Source: Nocardia neocaledoniensis (GTDB lineage Bacteria > Actinomycetota > Actinomycetes > Mycobacteriales > Mycobacteriaceae). From it: a DNA stretch of 64,000 nt. Shown here piece by piece: positions 8,157 to 16,600 of the stretch. The DNA lies in contig NZ_QGTL01000002.1 of NCBI RefSeq assembly GCF_003182135.1, positions 1 through 64,000 of the forward strand. Reading direction: 5' to 3'. Position 1 is the stretch's first letter; each line of letters starts with the position of its first letter. Both the position numbers and the translations under genes were made by a program. A model generated the notes under the pieces. The model searched no databases, was not told where the DNA came from, and worked only from the letters and a program-made list of their open reading frames with translations.

Positions 8157-8651
8157 TCAGACCAGCTGGAGCGGGCTGATGAAGGTGCCGGGATGGGCGG
8201 CGGCGTCCTGCCGGGCGACGCTGCCCGCCTGGGGCCACGGCACTTCCAGCGAGGTGTCGGTGTCGGGCGGGGTGACCACGATCGTGGTGGGCGCCCAGCC
8301 GTCGGGCCCGTCCGGCAGATAGGTGAGTTCGCTGCTCACGGCGGCGCCGGGGGCGACGGTGATCGGGACGGTGCCGGTCTCCTGGCGGGGCACCGAGAAG
8401 GTCGGGCCGAACGCCGGGTGATCGGGACCGGTCAGGTCGATGCCGGGATAGCCCTGGACCAGGCAGCTTCCCGACGAGGTGTTCGTGAGCACCACCCGCA
8501 GCTTGTTCTGTCCGGTGGGGGCCGCGTCCTGCCGGGTGGTCGCACTCAGCATGTCGGCCGAACACATCGGCAACTGCGCGGAACCGGTGCCGGGGACTAC
8601 GAACGTCGCCGGAACAGCCACTGCCACCATCGCTATCGCGCGCCTCATCAT
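8157..8651 (-). CDS. Secreted DUF4232 protein
   Basis: A 164-residue protein with a Sec leader (MMRR, hydrophobic AIAMVAVAVPATFVV, cleavage likely near GSAQ). The remainder is a DUF4232 beta-sandwich domain, common in exported proteins of mycobacteria and streptomycetes; function not known. Two cysteines (MCSADML and SGSCLVQGYPG) fit the disulphide of this family, and the LTNTSSGSC segment is typical. Start is uncertain: ATG 8651 is used, but GTG 8654 is 9 nt from AGAGGA and equally possible. It converges on the flavoenzyme operon and stands alone. Confidence 0.75.
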   Translation of the reverse strand: MMRRAIAMVAVAVPATFVVPGTGSAQLPMCSADMLSATTRQDAAPTGQNKLRVVLTNTSSGSCLVQGYPGIDLTGPDHPAFGPTFSVPRQETGTVPITVAPGAAVSSELTYLPDGPDGWAPTTIVVTPPDTDTSLEVPWPQAGSVARQDAAAHPGTFISPLQLV

Positions 8652-8782
8652 CACCCTCGGGATTCCTCTTGCCGCCTACACCGAACAGGGGCCCACGGCC
8701 CACGCTCACCTGAATGCCCAATTCCCGCGCGATTACTCGAGCGACGAATCCCGGTGGCGTGGCGCCGTGGGCGCCCGCGACG

Positions 8783-10357
8783 TCAGCGCAGCAGGTCGGC
8801 CGCCCGCTCCCCGATGACCACCGCGGGCGCGTGGGTGTGGCCGCGGATGATGGCAGGCATGACCGAGGCGTCGGCGACGCGGAGGCCGTCGAGGCCACGC
8901 ACCTTCAGCTCGGGGGTGACGACGCTGGCCGGATCGGTACCCATCCGGCAGGTGCCGGTCGGGTGGTAGAGGGTGTGGGAGTGCCAGGTGAGAGCGTCCT
9001 CGAGGGTGTCCTCGACGGTGGGCTGCTCGCGTTTCGGTTGCAGGAAGCGGCCGATCCGGGAGCCGAGCGGTTCGGCGGTCACGATGCGATGGGCGATGCG
9101 CAGCCCGGCGAGCATCGCCGCGCGGTCGGCCCCGTCGGGATCGGACAGGTAGCGCGGGTCGACGACCGCCTTGGCCAGCGGATCGCCGGAGGCGAGCGTC
9201 ACGGTGCCGCGGCTGCGCGGCTGGAGCAGGATCGGGCCGAGGGCGATGCCGTGGCCGGGCGCGACGCCGATCCCCTCGTCGTAGAACGGGGCGGGTCCGA
9301 AGATGATCTCCAGGTCCGGCAGTTCGAGTTCGGGCCTGCTGCGCACGAACCCGTACGCCTCACCGACATTGGAGGTGAGCATGCCCTGGCGCCGGGCCAG
9401 ATAGTTGAGCAGCTCCAGCGGCTTCTCCGCGTCGAAGAGCGTGTCGGAGTCGACGGCGAAGCCGAGCAGCGAGATCAGGTGATCGGTGAGGTTACGGCCG
9501 ACCTCGGGCAGGTCGTGCACGACCGGAATGCCGTGGCGGCGCAGCTCTTCCCGATCGCCGACGCCGGAGACCTGCAGCAGCTGGGGACTGTTGATCGCGC
9601 CGCCGCACAGCACCACTTCCTTGGCGGCGCGCACGGTGTGTGTGCTGCCGTCCCTGCGGTATTCGACCCCGACGGCGCGCGTGCCCTCGAACAGGACGCG
9701 GGTCGCCTGCGCGCCGGTGAGCACGGTCAGGTTCGCGCGCTTGCGCGCCGGCTTCAGGTAGGCGTCGGCAGTGCTCCAGCGCGCGCCGCGCTTCTGACAC
9801 ACCATGGTCTGCGTGAAGCCTTCCGGCTGGGGCAGATTCGCGCGCTCGCGCTTGAAGCCGGCGTGTTCGGCCGCGGCGAGGAAGTCCTCGGTCCACCGCC
9901 GCGCGCTGCGCTGGTGCGCGATCCGCAGCGGTCCGGAGCGGCCCTCGTCGGATTCGGCGGCGCCCTCGACGGATTCGATGCGCTTGAAGTACTCGACGAC
10001 GTTCGCGAACGACCAGTCCGGGCCCGCCAGCCGGGCCCATTCGTCGTAGTCGGCGGCGTATCCGCGCACCCACATCATGGCGTTCATCGACGACGACCCG
10101 CCCAGCATCTTGCCGCGCGGCCAGAACACGCGCCGGTCACCGAGTTCGGGCTGCGGGGTGGTCAGGTAGTTCCAGTCGAGGTCGGTCTGGAACAGCTTGG
10201 AGAAGGCCGCCGGAATATGGACGGCCTGGTTCTTGTCCTCGGGTCCGGCCTCGAGGGCGATCACGCTGGTGCCCGACCGCTCGCTCAGGCGCGCGGCGAG
10301 CACCGCGCCCGCCGAGCCGGTCCCGACGACGACGTAATCGGCGGTGCTGGTGTTCAT
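8783..10357 (-). CDS. GMC-family alcohol/choline-type oxidoreductase
   Basis: A 524-residue FAD enzyme that oxidises a primary alcohol to an aldehyde; choline and long-chain alcohols are typical substrates in this family. It has the N-terminal FAD loop VVVGTGSAGAVLAARL (about residues 9-24), GMC signature 1 GKMLGGSSSMNAM near residue 82, the catalytic His segment YHPTGTCRMG near residue 455 and GHTHAPAVVIGERAA near the C-terminus. It lies 24 bp downstream of an aldehyde dehydrogenase gene in one operon, giving an alcohol to aldehyde to acid route. Control is probably by the divergent PucR-type regulator beyond the dehydrogenase. Confidence 0.88.
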   Translation of the reverse strand: MNTSTADYVVVGTGSAGAVLAARLSERSGTSVIALEAGPEDKNQAVHIPAAFSKLFQTDLDWNYLTTPQPELGDRRVFWPRGKMLGGSSSMNAMMWVRGYAADYDEWARLAGPDWSFANVVEYFKRIESVEGAAESDEGRSGPLRIAHQRSARRWTEDFLAAAEHAGFKRERANLPQPEGFTQTMVCQKRGARWSTADAYLKPARKRANLTVLTGAQATRVLFEGTRAVGVEYRRDGSTHTVRAAKEVVLCGGAINSPQLLQVSGVGDREELRRHGIPVVHDLPEVGRNLTDHLISLLGFAVDSDTLFDAEKPLELLNYLARRQGMLTSNVGEAYGFVRSRPELELPDLEIIFGPAPFYDEGIGVAPGHGIALGPILLQPRSRGTVTLASGDPLAKAVVDPRYLSDPDGADRAAMLAGLRIAHRIVTAEPLGSRIGRFLQPKREQPTVEDTLEDALTWHSHTLYHPTGTCRMGTDPASVVTPELKVRGLDGLRVADASVMPAIIRGHTHAPAVVIGERAADLLR

Positions 10358-10381
10358 CTGATTCTCCCGGGTGGGTAGGGC

Positions 10382-12097
10382 TCAGCCGCGCAGGGCGGAG
10401 GCGAAGATCGCGGGCAGGCGCAGCCAGCCCGGGTCGGCGGCGAATCCCGCGAGCAGCCTGCCGGTGCTCGCGGCGGTCTTGTTGCCGACGAACCACGGCG
10501 GCTTCGGCGAGAGGGCGAGCTCGCCGCGCAGCAGCGACCGCGGCGCGGGCCGGAACGGGCCACGCACGACGGTGCGCTCCACCCCGTCGATCAGCCAGGC
10601 GTTGTGCACCACCCCGATTCCGCTCTGCACGTCCTCGATGGTGTGGCCGGGGAAGGCGCCCCAGGACGCGGTGGGTGTGAGGTAGCCGACGCCGGTCCAG
10701 GCGTTGATCGCCACCGTGCCGTAGCGCAGGTCCTCGACCATGAGGTCGAAGGCCGCGCCGAGTTCGTCGATGGTCTCCGGCTTGGCGATGACGTTCACGC
10801 CGAGCGTGCCCGCGAAGGCGTCGTTGGCGGTCCGCGTCGCCGCCCTGGCGAATTCGGCTCCGGTGCCCGGGATCTCGACCACGCCGAACACCGGCGCGAA
10901 GTACTCCTCGGCCAGCAGCGGCTCGGCCGGGGAGGGCGCGATCCCCGTGACGAGCAGACGTTCGCCGTTCGTGCCGAGCCGCTCGGCGCCGGGGTAGCTC
11001 GTGCGCGCCCCCGCGACGCGCTCGTCGCTGCCCGGATAGTAGGCCGGGCGGGCGGGCGCCTTGGCGAACGCCGCGCGCACCGCGGCGAGGAACTGCTCCT
11101 TCTGCGGCCAGTCCGCGGAGAGGATCAGGGCCTGGGAGGCGACGCAGTTGTAGCCGCCGTTGTGCAGGCGCTGGGTGGCGACGTGCTCGGCCTGGAAGGC
11201 GATGTCGGCCTCGCTCCACTCGCCGGGGAGCACGATCGTCGGTGACACGCCGCCGAGTTCGCTGGTGACGGGCTTGGTGAGCTTCGGTGTACCCGCGCGT
11301 CTGCGTTCGGCCGCCTCGGCGCCCGTGCCCCAGACGATCGCGTCGTGGGTGCGGGCGCTGCCGGTCATGTGCACGTGGTCGACGAGATCGTTGCCGACCA
11401 GGTGACCACCCACCTCGGCGCCGCCGGTCAGCAGCCGCACCGCGCCGAGCTCGATCAGCGGGGCCAGGATCGCGGCGAACACCGGCAGCATCGGATCGGT
11501 GATCGGGTTGAGCTTCAACGCGACGACCCGGTTGTGCGCGATCAGTTCGTAGAGCACGTCCAGCGGTGCGATGGAGGTGATGTTGCCCGCGCCGAGCACC
11601 GCCCCGATCCCGTTGGTGCGGGCCGGATCGCGCTGGGCGAGACCGGCTTCGGCCTTGGCCGCCGCGCTGCTGATGCCGCGCCGCAGCCACACCTGCGCGC
11701 TGAACCCGTTGAGCAGCAGCGCGTCGAACGCGTTCGCGGGCAGCACGTCGACGGTCACCCGGTCGCCCGCGACGCCGAAACGCGCCTTGTCGAGCGGACT
11801 CTCACCACGCGCGAGTGCTTCCAGGGTGTTCGCCAGCGCGCCGAGCGCGGCGGCCATGACGTAGGGTCCCGAGATCCATTCCTCGCCCACCAGCGGCGAG
11901 GAGGCGGGCAGGCCCTTGATACCGGCGGCCGCGTCGACCCAGTCCTGCGCGTGGCGCCCGGTGAGTTCACGGACGCGGTCGAGCAGCCAGCGGCGCTCGC
12001 GCAGCGAGGTCGCCGCCCACTTCCGCTCGCCCTCGACGAGGTCGGACAACGCGGCGTCCACGGCGTCCAGGGCGGGGTCTGCCTTCTTGGTGACCAA
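10382..12097 (-). CDS. Aldehyde dehydrogenase superfamily protein (long form)
   Basis: A 571-residue NAD(P)-dependent aldehyde dehydrogenase, longer than the usual 480-500. The general-base segment TSELGGVSPTIVLPG is near residue 278 and the catalytic Cys is in GGYNCVASQALIL near residue 318. A cofactor-site segment GNITSIAPLDVLYELI is visible. A 60-residue tail (LLRGELALSPKPPWFVGNK...) is unlike standard enzymes. The start is TTG 12095-12097, supported by GGAGG 6 nt upstream; no ATG or GTG is suitably placed. It is first gene of an operon with the GMC oxidoreductase, which would supply its aldehyde. The divergent regulator lies 288 bp away with two palindromes between. Confidence 0.8.
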   Translation of the reverse strand: MVTKKADPALDAVDAALSDLVEGERKWAATSLRERRWLLDRVRELTGRHAQDWVDAAAGIKGLPASSPLVGEEWISGPYVMAAALGALANTLEALARGESPLDKARFGVAGDRVTVDVLPANAFDALLLNGFSAQVWLRRGISSAAAKAEAGLAQRDPARTNGIGAVLGAGNITSIAPLDVLYELIAHNRVVALKLNPITDPMLPVFAAILAPLIELGAVRLLTGGAEVGGHLVGNDLVDHVHMTGSARTHDAIVWGTGAEAAERRRAGTPKLTKPVTSELGGVSPTIVLPGEWSEADIAFQAEHVATQRLHNGGYNCVASQALILSADWPQKEQFLAAVRAAFAKAPARPAYYPGSDERVAGARTSYPGAERLGTNGERLLVTGIAPSPAEPLLAEEYFAPVFGVVEIPGTGAEFARAATRTANDAFAGTLGVNVIAKPETIDELGAAFDLMVEDLRYGTVAINAWTGVGYLTPTASWGAFPGHTIEDVQSGIGVVHNAWLIDGVERTVVRGPFRPAPRSLLRGELALSPKPPWFVGNKTAASTGRLLAGFAADPGWLRLPAIFASALRG

Positions 12098-12217
12098 TGC
12101 GATCCTCCACAACTGTTGGGGCGGTCCACGGGGCGCGGTGGACGAGGTGAATCGATTCTGGCCACGGCGAGGGGCTGGGCACCATGTGCCCACGTTGCGG
12201 ATCGACCCCGGCCGCCT

Positions 12218-12340
12218 TTGTGCTCGTGCACAATCGTGAGGTGACGTGAGCCATTGCGAGTCCTGCACGATCCTCGCAATCAGTGGGAACACCAGCATGA
12301 TCTCTCCGATCGCTCGCACAGCGTGATGTGCGCATGCACA
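12218..12340. promoter_or_regulatory. Two palindromes between aldehyde dehydrogenase and PucR-type regulator
   Basis: TTGTGC-TCGT-GCACAA at 12218-12233 is a perfect inverted repeat. TGTGC-GCAT-GCACA at 12327-12340 has the same core arms and the same 4-nt spacer. They sit 121 bp before the dehydrogenase start and 46 bp before the regulator start. Two matching sites suggest operators for one dimeric regulator, most simply the adjacent PucR-type protein. Confidence 0.6.
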
Positions 12341-12385
12341 ATGGCAGGGTGGCGCCGGTCACGTTGCGCCGGTTAGGGTGGAGCC

Positions 12386-13573
12386 GTGACCGCACCACCA
12401 CCGACCGTCTCCGCGCCGTCGCTCGGACTGGCCGCGACCGTGCTCGACTCGGTGGCGGCGATGGCCGACGAACTCGTCATCCGCATCGTCGACACCGACC
12501 GCTCCTACGCCGACGCGGGCCTGCTGACGGCCGCGGAATTGCGCGGGGCCTGCCTGGCCAATCTCACCGCGATCATCAGCGCCCTCGCGGGCACCCAGCC
12601 GACGCGCCTGCAGGACGCGCGGGCCGTCGGCCGGCTCAAGGCCGAACGCGGCGTCCCGATCGCGGCGCTGCTGCACGCCTACCGCCTCGGCGGCCGGTTG
12701 ACCTGGGAGGAACTCACCGCCCGTTCCACCGGCCCCGGCGATCCACGGCTGCACGATCTCGCCACCCGGCTGTGGGAGCTGATCGACACCTTCTCCGACG
12801 CGGCGGTCGAGTCCTATCGCGAGACCGAGGTCATGCTCGCCCATGTCGACGCCCAGGCCCAGAGCCGTTTGATCCGTACGCTTTTCGACGATCACTCCGA
12901 CAATCCCGCGCGCACCCTGTCGGCCCTGCGCACCCTCGGGCTCTCCGAGTACGGCACCTTCGCGGTGGTGTCGATCGAGACCGCCGATCCGGGCGCCGCG
13001 CTGCCCGCGGGCCTGATCGGCGCGTTGAAGGATCTCGGCGCCAGGTCGGTGTGGGATTCCCAGATCGATTCGCACACCGGGTTGCTCACCGCGGCGAACC
13101 CGGTCGCGATCGAGCGCGCCGCCGCCGCGCTGGTCGAGCTCGTCGACGGCCGGATCGGCCTCAGCACCGCCTTCACCAGCCCGACCGCCATTCCCGGCGC
13201 GCTGACCGAGGCGCGGCTGGCCGCGCGCAGTGCCCGGCCGGGAGCGCGCACCGTCGTGCGGTTCGGCAGCGTGCCCGTCGCGCATCTGCTCGTCACGGTG
13301 CCGGAGGCCAGCAGGCGGGCCACCGCCCAGATCCTCGGGCCGGTCCTGCGCCTGCCCGCGCCCGAGCGCGACGATCTGATCACCGCGCTCGACGCCTGGT
13401 ACCGCTACCGCGGCTCGACCGCGGCGGCCGCCGACGCGCTGCACTGCCACCGCAACACCGTGCGCTATCGCCTGCGCAAGATCCGCGACCTCACCGGTCG
13501 CGACACCGCCGACCCGGTGCACTCGGCCGAACTCCATCTCGCGCTCCAAGCCGTCACCCTGCTCGGCCCTTAG
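12386..13573 (+). CDS. PucR/CdaR-type helix-turn-helix regulator
   Basis: A 395-residue regulator. The C-terminal PucR HTH_30 domain is unmistakable (about residues 340-375: [27 protein letters not shown]), preceded by a GGDEF-like middle region (about 165-290). The N-terminal 150 residues form a helical sensory domain ([16 protein letters not shown]) of the kind found in many actinobacterial PucR proteins. GTG 12386 is used. It is divergent from the aldehyde dehydrogenase and GMC operon, with a pair of matching palindromes between, so it probably activates that operon on sensing its alcohol or aldehyde. Confidence 0.85.
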   Translation: MTAPPPTVSAPSLGLAATVLDSVAAMADELVIRIVDTDRSYADAGLLTAAELRGACLANLTAIISALAGTQPTRLQDARAVGRLKAERGVPIAALLHAYRLGGRLTWEELTARSTGPGDPRLHDLATRLWELIDTFSDAAVESYRETEVMLAHVDAQAQSRLIRTLFDDHSDNPARTLSALRTLGLSEYGTFAVVSIETADPGAALPAGLIGALKDLGARSVWDSQIDSHTGLLTAANPVAIERAAAALVELVDGRIGLSTAFTSPTAIPGALTEARLAARSARPGARTVVRFGSVPVAHLLVTVPEASRRATAQILGPVLRLPAPERDDLITALDAWYRYRGSTAAAADALHCHRNTVRYRLRKIRDLTGRDTADPVHSAELHLALQAVTLLGP

Positions 13574-13652
13574 GCCCGAACCGGGCGGTCGCGCAACACG
13601 ATCGAAGCTGAGGGTCCACCCCCACAGTGGCGCATCGAATGCGCATCGCTTC

Positions 13653-14489
13653 TCAGCTCAGGGCGTCGATCGCGGCAGCCAGACCGTCGACCCGCTCCAC
13701 GGCCTCCGGCAGCAGCACCACGTCCCAGCCCGGTCCACCCACCAGCACCCGCGCCCCGGCCTCACGGCAGGCCAGCACCGCCGAGGTCAACGCCGTCGAC
13801 TCGCGCTGAGACCACAGCAGCACCGGCGACGCGCCCGCCTGCCTGGCCAGCGCGCCGGCGAGCGCCTCGGTCGGCACATCCGCGCCGAGCATGCGCGCGC
13901 CGACCCCGGCCTCGGCCAGGCCGGCGCGCAACACGTCCAGCGGCAGGGAATGCGTCTCGCCGCTGGTACACGCCAGCAGGGCGGGCGCGGCGCTCGGCAC
14001 CGACGCCACCCGCTGCATGACCGCCGCGATCGACCACGACAGCAGGTGCTCGACGTCGATGCACCGCTCACCAGCACCCTGACGCGCGACGATGTCGGCG
14101 AAGGCGGGGCGGCACAGGGCATCCCAGGTCCGCACGACGCCGTAGGCCCGCACGTGCGCCTCGAGCTGGGCGCAGGCGGCCGCCGTGTCCAGCTCGAACG
14201 CGGCGTCAAGCAGCGCCGTGCGATCGCCGAGCGCGGGCGCCGGGCCGCGGGCCGCGGCGGCGGCGCTCGCCGGGCTCGCCCCGCCGCCGATCAGTTCGAG
14301 CATGTGCTCCAGCACGGCGATGTCGGCATCGGAGTACAGGCGGTGCCTGCCGGGCCGGTCCTGGGCGGGGCCGATTCCGTAGCGGCGATTCCAGCTGCGC
14401 AGCGTGGCGGTGGGGATGCCGAGCCGCTCGGCCACCGAGCGCACCGTGTACCCGGCCACGGCGGAGACGGGAGCGGAACCGGCGGGCAT
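13653..14489 (-). CDS. litR: B12-binding MerR-family light regulator (LitR/CarH-like)
   Basis: A 278-residue repressor-type protein. The MerR helix-turn-helix is at residues 14-37 (YTVRSVAERLGI, TATLRSWNRRYGI). A helical and Rossmann cobalamin domain follows. The B12 landmarks of CarH are largely kept: Glu-His at 147-148 (DVEHLLSW) and the lower-ligand His in GETH at 177-180. The Trp that caps adenosylcobalamin ten residues before the Glu is Gln137 here. ATG 14487 is chosen; a longer start at 14609 would read through the operator. Neighbours (photolyase, fatty-acid modification) are classic LitR targets, and a repeat operator lies just upstream. Family members repress in the dark and release DNA when light breaks the Co-C bond. 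Confidence 0.8.
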   Translation of the reverse strand: MPAGSAPVSAVAGYTVRSVAERLGIPTATLRSWNRRYGIGPAQDRPGRHRLYSDADIAVLEHMLELIGGGASPASAAAAARGPAPALGDRTALLDAAFELDTAAACAQLEAHVRAYGVVRTWDALCRPAFADIVARQGAGERCIDVEHLLSWSIAAVMQRVASVPSAAPALLACTSGETHSLPLDVLRAGLAEAGVGARMLGADVPTEALAGALARQAGASPVLLWSQRESTALTSAVLACREAGARVLVGGPGWDVVLLPEAVERVDGLAAAIDALS

Positions 14490-14603
14490 CGTGCCATTCT
14501 GCCCCGCCGTCGCCCACACCGGGGACGCGGCCGGACCCGCGCGCGTCGGGCGCGCCCGGCCCGCGCCTCGATCCGACCGCTCTGCGCCCTGCACCACCAC
14601 CCT

Positions 14604-14625
14604 CGCCATGAATCAATTGTGCATC
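14604..14625 (-). promoter_or_regulatory. LitR/CarH-type direct-repeat operator
   Basis: Read on the minus strand, two consecutive 11-mers begin GATGCAC (14625-14615) and GATTCAT (14614-14604). CarH-type proteins are known to bind 11-bp-spaced direct repeats. GATGCACAA also occurs in the second operator at 21880-21912. The site lies 45 bp before the lipocalin start and 115 bp before the regulator start, so it can serve both. Confidence 0.6.
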
Positions 14626-14669
14626 GTTTAGTGGTACCGTGGCCAGACCAACGATCTCGAGGAGTTTCC

Positions 14670-15263
14670 GTGCGCGTTCGACGTATCCCGAGAACCACCG
14701 CCCTGGTCGTCGCCGTGGCCGCGACCCTGCTCGGCGCGGGCGCCGCGCACGCCGCGCCGCCGGCGCCGGTCCCCCGGCTCGATCTCGACCGCTATCTCGG
14801 CGAGTGGCGCCAGCTCGCGGCGATTCCGCAGGTGTTCAACCTCGAGTGCGCCCGCGACACCACGGCCACGTACACCCTCGACCCGCGGGGCGATATCGGC
14901 GTCCACAACCGCTGCCAGAACTGGGCGGGCGGGACGACGGAGATCCGCGGGACCGCGACGGTGAACGATCCGGTCACCAACGCGCAACTGCACGTGAGTT
15001 TCCCCGGCGTTCCCGGCCAGGGCGAGCGTGCGGGGGCGACCAACTACATCGTGACCGCGCTCGGCCCGGACTACGAGTGGGCCCTGGTCACCTCCCCCAG
15101 CAGGCTGTCCGGCTTCGTACTCTCCCGTACCCCCGCGCTGGACGAAGCCACCTGGCGCCGGATCGACGACGAGATCAGGTCGGCGGGCCAGGACCCGTGC
15201 GTGTATCTCGTCTCGCCCACGACCGGCGGCCGCGCCGAGCCGCGACCGCTCTGCGCGCGATGA
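14670..15263 (+). CDS. Secreted lipocalin-family protein
   Basis: A 197-residue protein with a Sec leader (about residues 1-31: RVRRIPRTT, hydrophobic ALVVAVAATLLGAGAAHA, cleavage AHA-APP). The lipocalin signature follows at once: LDLDRYLGEWRQLAAIP (G-x-W motif). Cys56 and Cys73 (FNLECARDTT, HNRCQNW) and a C-terminal pair can form disulphides. Relatives (Blc type) bind or carry membrane lipids. GTG 14670 has GAGGAG 5 nt upstream. Its stop overlaps the photolyase ATG (ATGA), so the two form a coupled operon under the LitR-type site. It may scavenge damaged lipid in the envelope during photo-oxidative stress. Confidence 0.82.
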   Translation: MRVRRIPRTTALVVAVAATLLGAGAAHAAPPAPVPRLDLDRYLGEWRQLAAIPQVFNLECARDTTATYTLDPRGDIGVHNRCQNWAGGTTEIRGTATVNDPVTNAQLHVSFPGVPGQGERAGATNYIVTALGPDYEWALVTSPSRLSGFVLSRTPALDEATWRRIDDEIRSAGQDPCVYLVSPTTGGRAEPRPLCAR

Positions 15264-16570
15264 GCGTCGCCGTCGCCCTGTTCACCCGTGACCTGCGGGT
15301 GCACGACAACCCCGCGCTCACAGCGGCGGCCCGTGCCGCCGACCAGGTCGTGCCGCTGTTCGTCGTCGACGAGGCCCTGGTGCCCGATCGGTGCCCGCCC
15401 AACCGCGCGCACTTCCTCGCGGCGGCACTGGCCGAGCTGGACACCGCGCTGCGCGACCGGGGCGGCGCGCTCGTCGTGCGCCGCGGATCGGTGATCGACG
15501 AGGTCGCGCGCGTGGTCGACGAGACCGGCGCCACGAGCGTGCACCTGGCCGACGACGTCAGCTACTACAGCGGAAAGCGCGAACGAGCGCTGCGCGAACG
15601 ACTCGGCGGCGCCGTGCACTGCCACGCCGGTTCCGTCACCGCCACCTCCACCGAACTCGCGCCGTCGACAGGGCGTGATCACTTCGCGGTGTTCACGCCG
15701 TATTTCCGGCGCTGGATCGAGGTGCACCGGCGCAGTCCGCTGCCGGTACCGCGCGCACTCTCCGTGCCGTCGGTCGGCAGCGACCCCGTGCCGACCGGGA
15801 GCGATCTCAGCTCCGGCGAGCCCTCGCCCGAGCTGACAGTCGGCGGGGAGACGACCGCCCGTGCGCTCCTCGACGACTGGCTCGACGGGCCGATCGACCA
15901 CTACGCCCGCGACAACGACGATCTGGGCGCCGACGCGACCTCCCGGCTGTCGGCGCACTTGCATTTCGGCTGCCTGTCCCCCACCGAGGTCGTGCGCCGG
16001 GTCGACGCGACGACCGAGGGCGGACTCGCCTTCGCCCGCCAGCTCGCCTGGCGGGACTTCCACCATCAGGTCCTCGCCGCGCGGCCCGACGCCGCCTGGT
16101 CGGATTATCGGCGGCGCGCACCGCTCGGCCCGGCCGACGACAGAGTCTTCGCCGACTGGCGTGACGGTCGCACGGGGTATCCGATCGTCGACGCGGCGAT
16201 GCGGCAACTGCGGGCCGAGGGCTGGCTGCCCGGCCGGGCGCGGTTGATCGCGGCGAGCTTCCTCACCAAGTCGCTGCGCCAGGACTGGCGGCTCGGCGCC
16301 CGGCATTTCCTGCACTGGCTCGTCGACGCCGACGTCGCCAACAATCAGCTCAACTGGCAGTGGGCGGCGGGCACCGGAACCGATACCCGGCCCAACCGGG
16401 TCCTGAACCCCGTGCGCCAGGCCGACCGCTACGACCCCGACGGGACCTACGTGCGGCGCTGGCTGCCCGAGCTCGCCCACCTGCCGGGCGCGCGCATTCA
16501 CCGCCCCTGGCGCGAGAATGTCGATCCGGCAACGTATCCCGAGCCGATCATCGACTGCGTGGGCCGCTGA
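15260..16570 (+). CDS. phr: Deoxyribodipyrimidine photolyase
   Basis: A 436-residue DNA photolyase that repairs cyclobutane pyrimidine dimers with light and FADH-. The N-terminal antenna-binding Rossmann domain begins VAVALFTRDLRVHDNPAL. The C-terminal FAD domain has the usual segments: SRLSAHLHFGCLSPTEV near residue 231, RQLAWRDFHHQVLA near 260, and the C-terminal signature WLVDADVANNQLNWQWAAGTGTD (about 354-376) with NPVRQADRYDPDGTYVRRW. Length is normal for class I CPD photolyases. The ATG overlaps the lipocalin stop. Regulation with the LitR-type operator fits light-induced repair. Confidence 0.93.
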   Translation: MSVAVALFTRDLRVHDNPALTAAARAADQVVPLFVVDEALVPDRCPPNRAHFLAAALAELDTALRDRGGALVVRRGSVIDEVARVVDETGATSVHLADDVSYYSGKRERALRERLGGAVHCHAGSVTATSTELAPSTGRDHFAVFTPYFRRWIEVHRRSPLPVPRALSVPSVGSDPVPTGSDLSSGEPSPELTVGGETTARALLDDWLDGPIDHYARDNDDLGADATSRLSAHLHFGCLSPTEVVRRVDATTEGGLAFARQLAWRDFHHQVLAARPDAAWSDYRRRAPLGPADDRVFADWRDGRTGYPIVDAAMRQLRAEGWLPGRARLIAASFLTKSLRQDWRLGARHFLHWLVDADVANNQLNWQWAAGTGTDTRPNRVLNPVRQADRYDPDGTYVRRWLPELAHLPGARIHRPWRENVDPATYPEPIIDCVGR

Positions 16571-16600
16571 GCAGCGGCCGAGGCCCAGCCCCGAGCGGCG

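Noticed and set aside
13630..13644. GCGCAT-CGA-ATGCGC hairpin between the PucR-type and MerR-type genes as a terminator.
   Set aside because: The stem is only 6 bp with no U-tract, so it is too weak to call.
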